Source of the DNA: Hymenopus coronatus
Taxonomy: Eukaryota > Arthropoda > Insecta > Mantodea > Hymenopodidae
Assembly: GCA_030762935.1 (NCBI GenBank)
Contig: CM060895.1
Coordinates: 29,130,501-29,194,500 of the forward strand
Direction: 5' to 3'
DNA: 64,000 nt
The position numbers and the translations under genes are program-made. Shown in pieces: positions 23,701 to 34,335 of the stretch; positions within the stretch are counted from its first letter, which is position 1, and each line of letters begins with the position of its first letter. Below the pieces are notes generated by a model. The model ran no database searches. It saw only the letters and a program-made list of their open reading frames with translations, and was not told the DNA's origin.

Positions 23701-24360
23701 AGTGACACATCTATTTATAGTGCGGAGCTATACGCAATATATTGAGCCATTTTGCACGTTGGCCGTCGAAATTTAAGTGACTGCCTTATATTGAGTGATT
23801 CCCTGAGTGCACTTCAGAGCCTTGGTGATCTCTACAACTACCATCCTATCGTGCAGCGTATCCAGGATGCCCTCCACATTTTATCTACTTCCGGGATTAA
23901 TTTGGAATGTGCATGTATTCCTAGTCACATTGGCTTGCCGGGGAATGAACTGGCAGATTTTGCAGCAAAGATAGCAACCACCGAGCCCAGTACAAAAATT
24001 ACTTGTATAACATCGGAAGACTTTAAGCTTGTGCGCAGGGCTATACTTTCCTGCTGGCACGAAGAGTGGTCAGCTCTCCGCGGAAACAAGCTTAGAGTAG
24101 TGAAGGACCTTCCAACAAACTGGGTAACTTCCTCTCGTCATTCCAGACGGGAGTAAGCAATTTTGGCTCGTTTGCATAATGGCCACTGCAATTTTACACA
24201 TAGGTTCCTTTTTAAGAGTGAATCTACTCAATTGTGTCCGCTTTGTGGAGAAGATTTGTCTGTCCGTCATGTGTTGCTAGATTGTGTTAATCTAGCACAT
24301 ATTCGGGAATCACTGCAACTGCCGGTCAGTCTTGCAGAAGTCCTGGTGGACGATAGTTGA
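20702..24360 (+). pseudogene. I-clade LINE ORF2: endonuclease, reverse transcriptase, RNase H; broken
   Basis: Endonuclease: ILQWNVRGIRTHRPELE, QETKLRPQD (Glu), LVGDVNVHHPLWGS (Asp/Asn), SDHFP. Reverse transcriptase (22218-23129, 303 codons open): SSYRPISLASCVCKVMERM, GVFFDLEKAYDTCWRAGI, ENGVPWGSVLS and LFVDDFAIY (catalytic DD kept, FVDD), FLGLIYDRKLCWSPHI. Connection region 23130-23530 has stops. RNase H: CIYTDGSKCTVG (Asp), SAELYAIY (Glu), LILSDSLSALQSL (Asp), GNELADFAAKIA (last Asp). Tail: LCPLCGEDLSVRHVLLDC. Breaks include a frameshift near 20825 and stops near 21790, 22110, 23130, 23746 and 24157. Length about 1,200 codons is normal for the family. Confidence 0.92.
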
Positions 24361-24671
24361 GCGGTAGCTAACATTTTTTAATATTTATCAAAGATACCCT
24401 TCAAATTTCGGATTTAGTTGTTTTTATCCTTGTTTCTGTATTAGTTTTGATTTTTTTTTCCTTCTTTTCTCTAATCACCAATCTGTGGCTTTTTCTATGA
24501 TAACCTTTTTACATTAATTTTTAGACTAATCTTTCGTTCTTATTAATAATATTTCTTATTGAGCTTTATCTCTGGTTTTTGCCATGATTTGTTTAATAAG
24601 GGTGCTGATGACCTTGTAGTTGAGCACCCGTAAACACTAACCATCATCACCATCATCTATCTTAGTTTACC

Positions 24672-25300
24672 AAACACTTCGCCATCACTTGCATTAATTT
24701 ACATTTTGCTATTAATGGGCTAGGATAAGTCAAAGTTCTCAAGGTGTCTCTGAGATGTCACATCACCAGTTGCAAGATTTTTTGTCAGTCCCTATTTTAG
24801 TTATTGCAGTGTATGATGGCTCAAGATGTGGTTCTTTACACCTGATTTCATTTCCAACCTTTTGAATGGCCAAATAAAGACATCAATATAATGTAATTCA
24901 TTGGACAGAGAGTTTGTAATAATTGACAGTGAATTTTACAGCCACAGAAACCTAAAATTTCCATCTATTGAATACACAGAAAAAAAAATAGCAGCATAGT
25001 AGAAAACTCATCAACCCTGAAAATTATGGATTTTACATTAATATCAGTTGTTTTTTATGATTTATACATGTCATATCTTTGCAACAACCCATAATAAGGT
25101 ATGTTGGATTATAAATATATGTGCACCAAATTTGGTATCATTGTTCCATAGTTCCAGAGTTATGTTGGAATTTACATACCTATTGTATACATACATCCAT
25201 TTTTAATTTCTTTACTACATACAGAACTGAAGTCTACCCAAAAATTCTATGTTGATATGTCACCATACATTCTTATTTTGTATCACCCGCAAAATATGAA
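24672..25300. other. Nothing recognised
   Basis: AT-rich FASN intron sequence between a LINE and a GT/G tract. Confidence 0.4.
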
Positions 25301-25302
25301 AG

Positions 25303-25365
<63 letters not shown>

Positions 25366-25414
25366 GGGGGGGGTTGTGGTGGGGGGGGGGGGGTTGGGTG
25401 GGTGGGGGGGGGTG
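25303..25414 (+). repeat. (GT)n microsatellite followed by G-rich tract
   Basis: About 29 GT units (25303-25362), then alternating G runs of 8-13 bases separated by TT, TGG and TTGGGT (25363-25413). The G runs could form a G-quadruplex on this strand; the GT part can adopt Z-DNA. Confidence 0.95.
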
Positions 25415-25942
25415 TACTTTCACTGTGGAAGACTTATAATCTGCTATGATTACATGAATCATGAATACAGTATACAACATGGTTGTACAGGATCACTGAA
25501 TACAGATGTTCAAAACTGCTGCAGCTCTGATGTCTGTCAGTATTTCAGAAGAATGTATGCTTCACATTTTGAGAGTAGAGTTGAGCAGCAAAATTATCTG
25601 CTGCAACGGCTGACTCTGCACAAAATATGACTCATTTTCAGCGAGATCCTATTAATTTTTGCATTGATTTGTAAGAAATGATGAAACATAGGTGCATAAT
25701 CTGAAACAAAATAGTTGAAAACCATTGCCTGGTTCCAGCCTATCCTCCCTAAAAATATCTGCATGAACTTAAAAATATTGTATATTGGCTTGCCTAAATT
25801 GGTTCTACTTTAATTGGATGTTTCTTTAAAACAAGCGTATGTCAACCTGCGGCAGTCTTCTCTGCTCTTTCTTTTCCCATAAATAATTAGGAGAGATTGT
25901 CTTCTAACATGGCAATGTGTTTTCTTACCTATAATATGGCAT

Positions 25943-26160
25943 TAAAAATGTTTTGTTTGTTAATGAATTACCAGGATTATTTCAGCACCATTGGTATGCA
26001 GAATTTCATCCTGCAGAAGTTCTTTTGCATACTAGTAAATTTACTGACATGGGACTGTCACTTTTAAGTACATTTAAAAACCATCAGTTTGGGCTGGGTT
26101 TGAACCAGCAACCTTGGGATCAGAAGGCCTGCGTCTAACCAACTGAGCCACCCAGACCAA
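25943..26160 (-). repeat. tRNA-derived SINE, family E
   Basis: The minus strand begins GGTGGCTCAGTTGGTTAGAC (A box) and GGTTGCTGGTTCAAACCCAG (B box), a well preserved tRNA-like head, then CTGATGGTTTTTAAATG, AAAAGAACTTCTGCAGGATG and AATTCTGCATACC, ending near TTAACAAACAAAAC. Confidence 0.85.
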
Positions 26161-26271
26161 CATAATACACTCTCCTGGGAGTTAAAATGCCAAAACTTAG
26201 TTTTGGTATGTCTCTTGTAGTTCCATCCTGCTTGGGTGTGCAGACATATTATTTCTCATACATCCTTTGTT

Positions 26272-26357
26272 AAAGAGCTTTTGTGGGACAAAATTCTGGC
26301 ATACCAGCAGCACTGATATGATTGTAGCAATTGACAGTGTTCTCCATAAACAAATAA
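26272..26357 (+). repeat. SINE family E, 3' tail only
   Basis: AAAGAGCTTTTGTGGGACAA, AATTCTGGCATACCAGCAG and CCATAAACAAATAA match the tail of the inverted copy about 110 bp to its left. Confidence 0.7.
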
Positions 26358-26710
26358 TATAATCTCATCCATCCATTACATCTTAATCCATTTAGGTATG
26401 AATATACCCCAGAATGTCCTGCATTTAAACATTTTAGTTTAAGGATGTAGCAGTTTCTTTATATAGCAATTGTGACAGTACTGTACTACTTAATTGATAT
26501 CATGTCTGTTGTGCCACTATTAATTCTAAAATGGCATTGAAGGCACAAAATCACTTGTTTCAGTATTAGCACCTTGATGAATATTTGCCTGTAGATCTTT
26601 TCAGAATTTAATATGAGTTCTAATTATTTACAAAGTTCAGTTGAAACACTGGGCAAAAATTGAGAATATTCACTTTTTCTGATATATAGTTTTGTTTATA
26701 TGTTTTATAG

Positions 26711-26959
26711 ATAACTAAAGAACTATCACAAATTAAAAGTTGGAGAGAAAGAACAGACCACTTTTCAAGAATGGGTTTAATTCCATTGGATATCAGTACA
26801 GAACATCATAAAGCAGTTGGCAATGCCATGTACATGCGCATTATGTCAGTGCTAAAATATGTGTGGCAGCACAAAAATCTCATTAAGTCGCCAGCTATTC
26901 TTCTACGTCCAAAGTTAATATCAACTGGACAACTTAAAGAGGATTACGGATTATCACAG
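26711..26959 (+). CDS. FASN: Fatty acid synthase, thioesterase exon 3
   Basis: Exactly 83 codons, phase 0 at both ends, between a GTTTTATAG acceptor and a CAG|GTAACA donor. It encodes the helical lid region of the thioesterase: KSWRERTDHFSRMGLIP followed by an amphipathic stretch and a strand (SPAILLRPKL). It joins in frame with exons 2 and 4. Position and content fit the part of the domain between the nucleophile and the catalytic histidine. No stop and no frameshift are present, in contrast to all transposon remnants nearby, which supports purifying selection. Confidence 0.88.
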
Positions 26960-27454
26960 GTAACACTATAATTCATTCTTTTAACAAGCCCCCCCCCCAA
27001 AAAAAGTTGCATTTTAAAATATATAAATTTTAATTTACATAATCAATCTTTCTTGTATTAGTTCATTTTATTTGCATTTTCAAACTATTTTATCATATAA
27101 AAAACCTTCAAGTTTTTGCAATAACATGCATATGTTCCAACTCATGCGCAGGTTAAATCTTTCTTCTGAGCCTCCGAGTACAAGTTTATGGGTGTTCCTT
27201 CGATAGGGGTAACAGTATGTAGATTTGAGCTGGAATGACCAATGCTGCGAATCGGCTCTGGGGGAAATTAATCCAAACTGAAAAGGCTACAGGACCAGAG
27301 CAAATAGCATGTGTGTTTTCATTGTAATAGCGTGATTTTCTTACTATACAATCGTTAAACCATTGTGTACTGAATAATATATATATATAACTGTGTATTT
27401 GGTTATATGCTTTGGTGTTCATATGCATATTCATCTGTTCGAGTCTGTTTACAA

Positions 27455-28318
27455 AGAAGAATGCACAGCGTTCAATACTTTTTAAAAATAAACTTCACAG
27501 CTTTAAGCTTGGAAGAGAAGTGTAAAGTTAAGAAGCTTGGCAGGCCAACACCTCAGCTCAAATTAAAACAAGCGCAAACCAGCCAAAGTAAGAATTTTGC
27601 AGCTCTGACAATATAAATATATACAAAAGTTGGATTTGCAGTTACATTACTACAAATAAGCTATTTTGTTTTCCATGCTTACTGTTTGCTAAGGGTAAAG
27701 ATACAAACTGGACATGCCATGGCATGTCAGATCTAAGTCATCTAACACAGAAAATTAAAAAGCACGACAAATATATTGCACATAAGAATACTTATTTAGA
27801 GTTATCAATCCTTGAAAAAATAGAAATGAGGCAACAACTTAGCTCAGCTTTTAGACAGAACATAGAAAGGCACAATTTCAACTTAAGGAAAAATCGCTAT
27901 GTTGTTTCCAAAATAATTGATTGTATTAAGTTCTGTCTTACTTGGACATAATGAAACAGCAGAATCTAACAATCCTGAAATATTCAGAGGGCTAATAAAT
28001 TTTACTTCAGCTTTAGATGCAGTTGTAAAAGAACATATGAGCAATGCTGCAGTCTTTAAGGGTGTATGTTTCATGTGTGTCGTGAGGAAATTAATGCTGG
28101 AATAGTCAAGGCAGATTTTGTGTCTATGATAGCAGATGAAACTTCTGAGCTATCTTCTAAATTTTAGTTGATTATAGTATTTCTTTATTTGTTATATACT
28201 GAAGAGCCTGTTGAAAGATTTTGGACATTTTTAAATCCACCTGGTAATGACCCTTCCTCCTTTGCAGCTTGCATTAAAAATTGTCCTTGCGATGTTATAC
28301 AAGAACAGAGAGAAAAAG
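27455..28318 (+). pseudogene. hAT transposase (ZMYM1-like), N-terminal part
   Basis: An open start at 27463 reads MHSVQYFLKINFTALSLEEK, then KLGRPTPQLKLKQ, FCFPCLLFAKG (TTF-type zinc finger region), SHLTQKIKKHDKYIAHKN and NIERHNFNLRKNRYVV, then SNNPEIFRGLINF, ADFVSMIADETSELSSK (catalytic-domain start with IADET) and FWTFLNPPG. This order matches the ZMYM1/DUF4371 class of hAT transposases. Frameshifts near 27605, 27700 and 27930. Interrupted at 28319 by a pogo-like element and resumes in frame at 31238. Confidence 0.85.
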
Positions 28319-28320
28319 TA
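28319..28320. repeat. TA target-site duplication, left, of pogo-like element
   Basis: TA here and at 31238-31239 flank the element; TA duplication is the rule for the Tc1/mariner/pogo superfamily. Confidence 0.8.
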
Positions 28321-28974
28321 GGGTAGACCGGGGGAATACTGACACATTGACACATTTCAATTTTTGTAATTTTTTGCTATGATAGTTACGTTCTGCATAT
28401 TAAAGCACAAAATAGTTTGGAATATAACCAGTGTATTGTGTATATAACGCTGATATATAACTGTAAAGTTAAACGTGTTTCACACCTTTATTTTCATTGC
28501 TACTATGTGTGGATATTACCCCACATACACCAACACTGTTTCCGGGCAATACCGACATTGCCTGAAGATTGAGAAATCAGAGTTGAACATACAGTTTGTT
28601 TTATTAACACAACATCAACTAAAGCATTATACAAAGTATAGCAACAATATGAATAACTGAGGTGATTTGTGGTTTAAATATAAACATGCCTTCATCTGAA
28701 ATTCTCAAAGAGGAAGAACCTAATAACGCATACAGCAAAAGTCATATGTATAATTCTTAGCAGTATCAGATACACTACATTCAGCATGGGCCCACCTGCC
28801 ACAAGCCACACATCTAAACCACAGCTCTGTTGCACCAAACTCACCACAAACTAAGCACACCTCTGAATCGTTTGCAAACAAATCAACATTGCCATCTGAA
28901 TCACTATCATCACATAACTCAGCTTCATCTACATCTTCTTCAGAAGTTTCTTCAAAGGATGTTTGTCTGTGGCA

Positions 28975-29008
28975 TGTTTTTTTTTTTTTTTTTTTTTTTT
29001 CAGTTTCT

Positions 29009-29064
<56 letters not shown>
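28975..29064. repeat. Poly(T) tracts in pogo-like element
   Basis: Runs of 22 T and 53 T separated by CAGTTTCTTA. On the minus strand this interrupts the C-terminal part of the transposase with lysine codons. Confidence 0.95.
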
Positions 29065-29065
<1 letters not shown>

Positions 29066-29139
29066 ATGAGGCTATCTTTGGGTCTTTTAATAGCTTCTCT
29101 AGTCTCAACTTCTTTGTTTCCTCCAGGGCAGCTTTCATA

Positions 29140-30630
29140 GGAGTAGCAGTCAAAATTACTGAGTGTTGTTTTTGTTACCATTTGATTTGTGTTGAGTTTG
29201 CTTTTCTGTTGATTGCAGAAGAGATACAAATACAGATTTCTTGAAACTTTTCTGCGCTAGGATGGACCACTTTCATCTGTGATTGTTGGCATATAGTTTC
29301 CATTATTGGGACTTTTCTCAGTAGTTTCTTTAGAACTAATGTATCCAGAAGGTTGTGAGACTTCAACATTTAAGCCTACAGACTCCCAAATGTCAGCATT
29401 ACTACTAATTACACCAATTTTGTCAGTTACTGTTTCATTTATAATTTCCTGATCAATGATGATTGGAGGCTGAAGCTGCCCTTCAGGAACAAAATCTTCT
29501 TTAGCAAATTTCTCAGAGTTAACTGGAAAAATGTTTGCATTTCTGAACCCAGAAACTCTGGTCTCCATTCTAAGATACATTAAAAATTGACGCTATATCA
29601 TAGATGGTTATCCTTTGGAACCGGTTAGCCTTTAAAAACCTGTCACACTCTGTGTTAAATGCCTTCTTAAGAGGCCCAAAGTCAGATCCAGAGGTTGCAG
29701 TCTATGTGATGTGTGGTGGTACGGAAACAACATGTATGTGATTGGCTCTACAGAACTCATAAATGGCTACCATGATTGTCCATAATCAATGACACTGGGT
29801 CCTCCTTGGTAGGTTTAGTGTTGTTCTTAAAATGTTTCAGCGCATTATTGAATAATTCTTCATTGGACCAACTGTTGTGGGAACACTTATAGCTGGTCTA
29901 TCTCTTTCTAATACAGGAGACATTCTCTTTCGTGGGTAAATGAACATTGGTGGAATGTATGCTCCAGAAGAACTAAAGCACACACTACAGTAATATTTCT
30001 CCCTCTTTCCCAACTTGTTACAGAGCCCACCTGTTTTTGACCTTTTGCAGCTAGTATTTTGCCTGACCTTTGCATGGTTGATATACCTGTTTCGTCCATG
30101 TTATACACTCTTGTAGCTGGAAAGGTGTGTTTTTCATATACCTCTTCCAAATTGGAATAAAATAAATCTACTTCTGACTTATTGAACCCAATAACTCTGT
30201 TCACACTTGTTGCTGAAGGCTGCCTTAAGCTAATGGTAGGATTTCTTTTCCTGAATCTGGCAACCCAATCCTCTCCAGCCATTCTTTTTTCTTTATTAAA
30301 ACTGTGTTTTAATTGTGAATGTTCAGCAAGATCATATGTAAGTCGACGTAGCTCAATCAAAGTGATGTTATAGAACATGTTGGCTAATTGTTTAACATGG
30401 TTAGCCAATACAGCTTCTTGATCAGCAGTGAACACAGATCTTCTCCCTAAGGCTGGTTTTTGTAGTAGAATTGGATTTTAGATGGTCATGAAGGGTGGTT
30501 CTTTAGATATTTAATTCAGCTGCTTTACTTTTTACAGATCTACCACTTTACACTAATTCAATTGCTTTTTTTAAGGGTTTCCTGGCTCCATTTACCCCTC
30601 TCTGTTGTACTCCTTCTCAATCTAACCATC
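29140..30630 (-). pseudogene. pogo/jerky-type transposase, broken
   Basis: Minus strand from about 30610: a psq-type helix-turn-helix start (RRGVNGARKPLKKAIELV, SVKSKAAELNI), then the CENP-B type DNA-binding domain ([40 protein letters not shown]), then [16 protein letters not shown], where DETG holds the first catalytic Asp, and [11 protein letters not shown]. From about 29900 on the frame is broken; the second catalytic Asp region is recognisable only weakly (IDYGQ near 29780), and a C-terminal acidic tail frame is open at 29580-29257. DNA binding and cut-and-paste transposition would be its role; this copy is dead. Confidence 0.85.
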
Positions 30631-30730
30631 TGAAAGGAAATAAAAGCCAACCTTTAGACTTTGAGAAACCCATTTGGAAATAAAAATGGGTTGGGTAATA
30701 CCGACACTCTGTCGATATTTCTCCACAGTG

Positions 30731-30972
30731 AAATGTCGGTATTACCCTGGAAAGACAATATGGTGAACACAAAAATATGGTGCATAAATAGTATGTTAAA
30801 CTCTAACAATATATATACTAAAATGTTTGCAATTATGTGTAGTTTATGATGAAATGTCGGTATTACCCTGGAAAGACAATATGGTGAACACAAAAATATG
30901 GTGCATAAATAGTATGTTAAACTCTAACAATATATATACTAAAATGTTCGCAATTATGTGTAGCTTATGGTG
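30731..30972. repeat. Tandem duplication, 2 x 121 bp
   Basis: 30731-30851 and 30852-30972 begin AAATGTCGGTATTACCCTGG and differ at only about three positions. Recent duplication inside the pogo-like element, doubling one TGTCGGTATTACCC motif. Confidence 0.95.
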
Positions 30973-31237
30973 ATCTATTAGTTATACAAATAAACAAAGT
31001 GGTTAAAAGCTCATCTCTCTTTATCTGTAACCCTAAATTTACTTCAAAGTCAGTAGAAATTAGCTTTTTCACACCACATGAAAACTGATGTGCTTCAAGA
31101 GTGGACATGCAGTATGCGCTAATTGTTACCTTGTCTACAATGTAGCATCACTATCCAACTGTGACTAGAGTTGAAAACATGGCCACAACACAGGGTGTCG
31201 GTATTGTTCATAGTGTCGATTTTCCCCCGGTCTCCCC

Positions 31238-32440
31238 TAATATCTCAAAGTTACAATGTTGTTAGCATCATGCTTGGCCAACATGCAGGGGTGCAAACGA
31301 TCATAAGAGAAGAGTATCATTTTGCATATTATGTGCATTGTTATGTTCACCAATTGAACTTAATTCTTGCCCAAGCTACCAGTCAAAATAGGCATGTAAG
31401 ACTGTTTTTCAATACTATTACAGAGGTGCCAATATTCTTCTCTCATTCACCTCAAAGATTGGCTGTTCTAGATGCAATTGTGAAGCGAGAAGTCTCTCAG
31501 GAATCAGCCACAAGATGGAGCTTTAAATCCAGAACAATTCTTAGAGTTCATGAAAATAAAGTGGATATTCTGGAAATCTCCAACAAATTGAAGACACTAG
31601 CAACAAGATGACAACTGTGAATCAAGCCTATGGTCTAAGGTTGAAACTGCAGCAACCAAAATTTTCCTTTTTTCTAGAGGTATTTTATAAAATAATGCCC
31701 CACATAGATATCTTGTACAGCCAATCACAAAAGTGCACTACTGATCCTGTATCAATAAAGCAACAATAGCAGCATTTGAATATGAAATGTTGAAAATTAG
31801 AACAATGTTGATATATTCAAGGAAGAACCAAATGTAGCAAAAAGAAGATGAGTGGACATGTGCATAACAAGGAATGTAGCAGCAAAGGAAGTACATGACA
31901 TAATAATTCAGCAGAGGAAACAAAGGTTTGAATTCTCCAGCCACTTACTGTTCTCTAATTTACTTGATCAGCTGTTCTTCCCTTCACTGAAGAATAAATT
32001 TCCTGAAAAAATTCTTTCTGCTATTGTGCAGTCTTATCCTAAGTTCGAAACAGAACTACAGGTCATTTATTCTGGAGATGATTTTCAGGAAATGAAAAGT
32101 TCAGTAGCACTTCTGAAGCTTTTAATTGAAAATAGCCTTCAAGAATACTTTGAAGATGTTATGAAATTGCTGAAATTGGTAGCTACTGTCCCAATTACGT
32201 GTGAAGCAGAGAGGTGTTTCTCCACTTTGAAGTGGATCAAAATATTTCTTAGAGGCACGATGGATGAAGATAGGCTGTTTGCTCTTGCCATGCTATCCAT
32301 TGAGAAGGAAATTATCCACAAGCTTCCAGATTTCAACGAGACAGTTGTAGACAGATTCACCATGAAAAAGGAAAGAAGGATGGACTTTCTCTATAAACAT
32401 ACCTCTACAGGAGATTCAACCCCATCAATTCTACCAGGTC
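31238..32440 (+). pseudogene. hAT transposase (ZMYM1-like), C-terminal part
   Basis: Continues the hAT frame: SQSYNVVSIMLGQHAGVQ, YVHCYVHQLNLILAQATSQN (CxxH region), SATRWSFKSRT (RW motif of the catalytic domain), then after a broken stretch (31610-31850) an open frame of 209 codons with the hAT dimerisation region: LKLVATVPITCEAERCFSTL, MDEDRLFALAMLSIEKEI. Stops at about 31610-31850 disable it. Confidence 0.88.
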
Positions 32441-32534
32441 ATTTTAAGGTAATTCTAGAACTATATATATATTTTAAATAATTTAGAAAGTCAAATTTCT
32501 TATAAAGGTAAAGTTCATGATGCAGTTCATTTTT

Positions 32535-32783
32535 TACCACGCTAACTTTATATACCCAAGGTGACAGGTTCAAACCAGGCAGAGGTCGATGGATTTTTTC
32601 AGGCGTAAAAATCCTTAGCATGGCTTCCTTCGGAAGGGTAATAAAGCCATTTGGCCTGTGTCATAAATTTACGGCGCGTAAAAGAACCCTAAGCCTGATA
32701 GAGAGGCCTCTGAGAAAAATTAAGTGGTCTTTCACGACCAGTATAGAATGGGACGCTGAGAACCACAGTAATTAAAGAGCGTC
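32535..32783 (+). repeat. tRNA-derived SINE, family B
   Basis: ACAGGTTCAAACCAGGCAGA (B box), GGATTTTTTCAGGCG, CTTAGCATGGCTTCCTTCGG, TTACGGCGCGTAAAAGAACC, AAGTGGTCTTTCACGACC, GAATGGGACGCTGAGAACCA, ending AATAAATAAAAAAAA. Confidence 0.85.
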
Positions 32784-32789
32784 AATAAA

Positions 32790-34000
32790 TAAAAAAAAGG
32801 CCCTCTCATTTTAGTCACTGGCTGACATTGACACTCACTATCAGGTACAAGTCGCATCTTTCTAAGAACAGGTTTAATACAGTTGGTTTCAACAAAGTTT
32901 ATTCCTTGCTAGCAGATGTGATCCCTATAGAAATTTCTCTAGGAACTTAAATATTTAATCATAAACTTTAGGCATATTCTAACTTCATAAATAAAAGTGC
33001 AGTTACTTTTATTTGTTTATCCTCTACAACTGTGAAACTCCCAAATTTTATGATACAGAGGCAACCAATTTTTCTATTATAAATTATATTCTTTCACTGC
33101 ATTAAATTCTTTTATCTAAGAGATTTATAATTATTATGTGTTGTATAAATTTGGCAGGTGTTTCAAATTCTTAATCCAAGAAAAAGTTATTGAAAGAAGG
33201 TGTTTAATGCTTTATTGCATGAACTACTTTCCTATATATGTTGACATTCTTACCCTGGTTTTATATTGCTTTCACAGGCTCCTTAATGGACACAATTTGA
33301 ATAGCTATATTCAATAAGGTGAAATGAAATGGGCTGGTCATTCATTCAGAGTGAATAAAACAAGCTTGCTTTCCAGTAATCAGTCAAATGTGCTTGTGAT
33401 AAAGATAGATAGGGCACACACACAAAATAACCAGTGTGACAAAACATGTGAATGATAGTAGACTTACATTTGATTGCCAGTATTTTGTTTATTATTAAAA
33501 CAAAAAATACTACAAAAATACTTTTAAGGGTTTAGTTGTTTTACAATACAAAATACATACAAATACTTGTATTTAATAGTTAAAATGCCATTGTTAACAT
33601 TCTTAATATATTTGAAAAATATGCAATATATATATATATTTATATATTGTTTCAAAATAGTCTAAATCCTCAATTAAACTTTTATTGGCAACATGAAAAA
33701 GAAAAAAGAAGAAGAAAAAAAAATGATTAATGCAACTTTGTTACTCCTTCCTAAAATATTGAGATTGAGAACTTTTTTTTTGTTTTTTTTTTTTTTTTTT
33801 TGTTTAAATGAAGATACATAACCACAGAATGTAAAATTTTCCTAGAATGGTTCTACTAATAATGTTTTACTCTTTTTCCTTCTGTCCAAATTTCTGAACC
33901 CCATATACTAGTGCACTGTATCTGTTCATGTGATCTATTTGACAACTTTTCACAAATTGTTCCTCTTCCCAACTGAAAATTGCAAATCTTTATGTTACAG
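32790..34000. other. Unassigned intron sequence before last FASN exon
   Basis: AT-rich with short poly(A)/poly(T) and TA tracts (33620-33650, 33773-33802); no repeat family recognised. Ends in a proper acceptor. Confidence 0.45.
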
Positions 34001-34126
34001 TACTTTGAGCAGAAAGTGAATGTCTACTTTGTGGATGGGAGCCATTTCTCAATCCTGGATAATCTACAAACAGCAAAGATAATTAATGATGCAGCCCTTG
34101 ATATTGAAAAAAACTCATGTCTTTGA
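34001..34126 (+). CDS. FASN: Fatty acid synthase, last exon with catalytic His and stop
   Basis: The terminal coding exon follows a TATGTTACAG acceptor and reads 41 codons to TGA at 34124-34126. It encodes VNVYFVDGSHFSILDN; the histidine after the DGS strand aligns with the catalytic histidine of animal fatty acid synthase thioesterases (known family feature). With the three preceding exons the thioesterase region is about 309 residues, close to the usual size of the domain. The three introns between them are about 10.2, 8.2 and 7.0 kb. An AATAAA hexamer at 34330-34335 is a plausible polyadenylation signal. Confidence 0.9.
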   Translation, partial: YFEQKVNVYFVDGSHFSILDNLQTAKIINDAALDIEKNSCL

Positions 34127-34329
34127 AGATACTATAATGACACAACATAAAAGGGGGATGCAGAAATCTGGATTTCTTAACAGTAAACAATAAGAAAAAA
34201 AATTCTGATATTATACTGAATTCTGTGTGGTATTAAAAAGCATAAATATTCTGAATATCAGCAAAATGTGTCGTGAATCTCATTCATTAGTACCATAATT
34301 ATAATTGGATATATGATTACATCCTTAAT

Positions 34330-34335
34330 AATAAA
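34330..34335 (+). promoter_or_regulatory. Candidate polyadenylation signal of FASN
   Basis: AATAAA about 200 bases after the FASN stop codon. AATAAA is frequent in AT-rich DNA, so the assignment rests only on distance from the stop. Confidence 0.35.

Larger units (their letters stand above)
18850..24656 (+). mobile_element. Near full-length I-clade LINE (5.8 kb), copy 1
   Basis: Bounded by 15-bp target-site duplications. A 5' UTR (18850-19291, GC-rich, GGTAGGTACGGGTATGGCGC) precedes a broken ORF1 and ORF2, then a 3' UTR (24361-24656) ending in CCATCATCACCATCATC rather than poly(A), a simple-repeat tail as used by I-type elements. The layout ORF1 (zinc knuckles) plus endonuclease, reverse transcriptase and RNase H is that of the I clade (I/Nimb-like). 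It sits in FASN sense orientation. The many stops show it is inactive, but the duplications are still readable. Confidence 0.9.
28321..31237 (-). mobile_element. Complete pogo-like DNA transposon, 2.9 kb
   Basis: Inverted ends: left GGGTAGACCGGGGGAA, right (reverse complement) GGGGAGACCGGGGGAA, followed on both sides by a GACAC or similar. TA duplications flank it. It carries one degenerate transposase on the minus strand, a 121-bp tandem duplication and a long poly(T) tract. Several ATACCGACA / TGTCGGTAT motifs lie in subterminal positions (about 28545, 30697, 30734, 30855, 31197). It sits inside the hAT transposase frame, and the flanking hAT codons line up without shift across the TA. Confidence 0.9.

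Noticed and set aside
25257..25630. Cys/Val and Gly-rich frames on the plus strand and His/Thr-rich frame on the minus strand
   Set aside because: Translations of the (GT)n and G-run tract; not genes.
26090..26160. Functional tRNA gene on the minus strand
   Set aside because: The head is tRNA-like but is continuous with the family E SINE body and lacks a paired acceptor stem.
28929..29229. Lysine- or phenylalanine-rich frames
   Set aside because: Products of the poly(T) tracts inside the pogo-like element.
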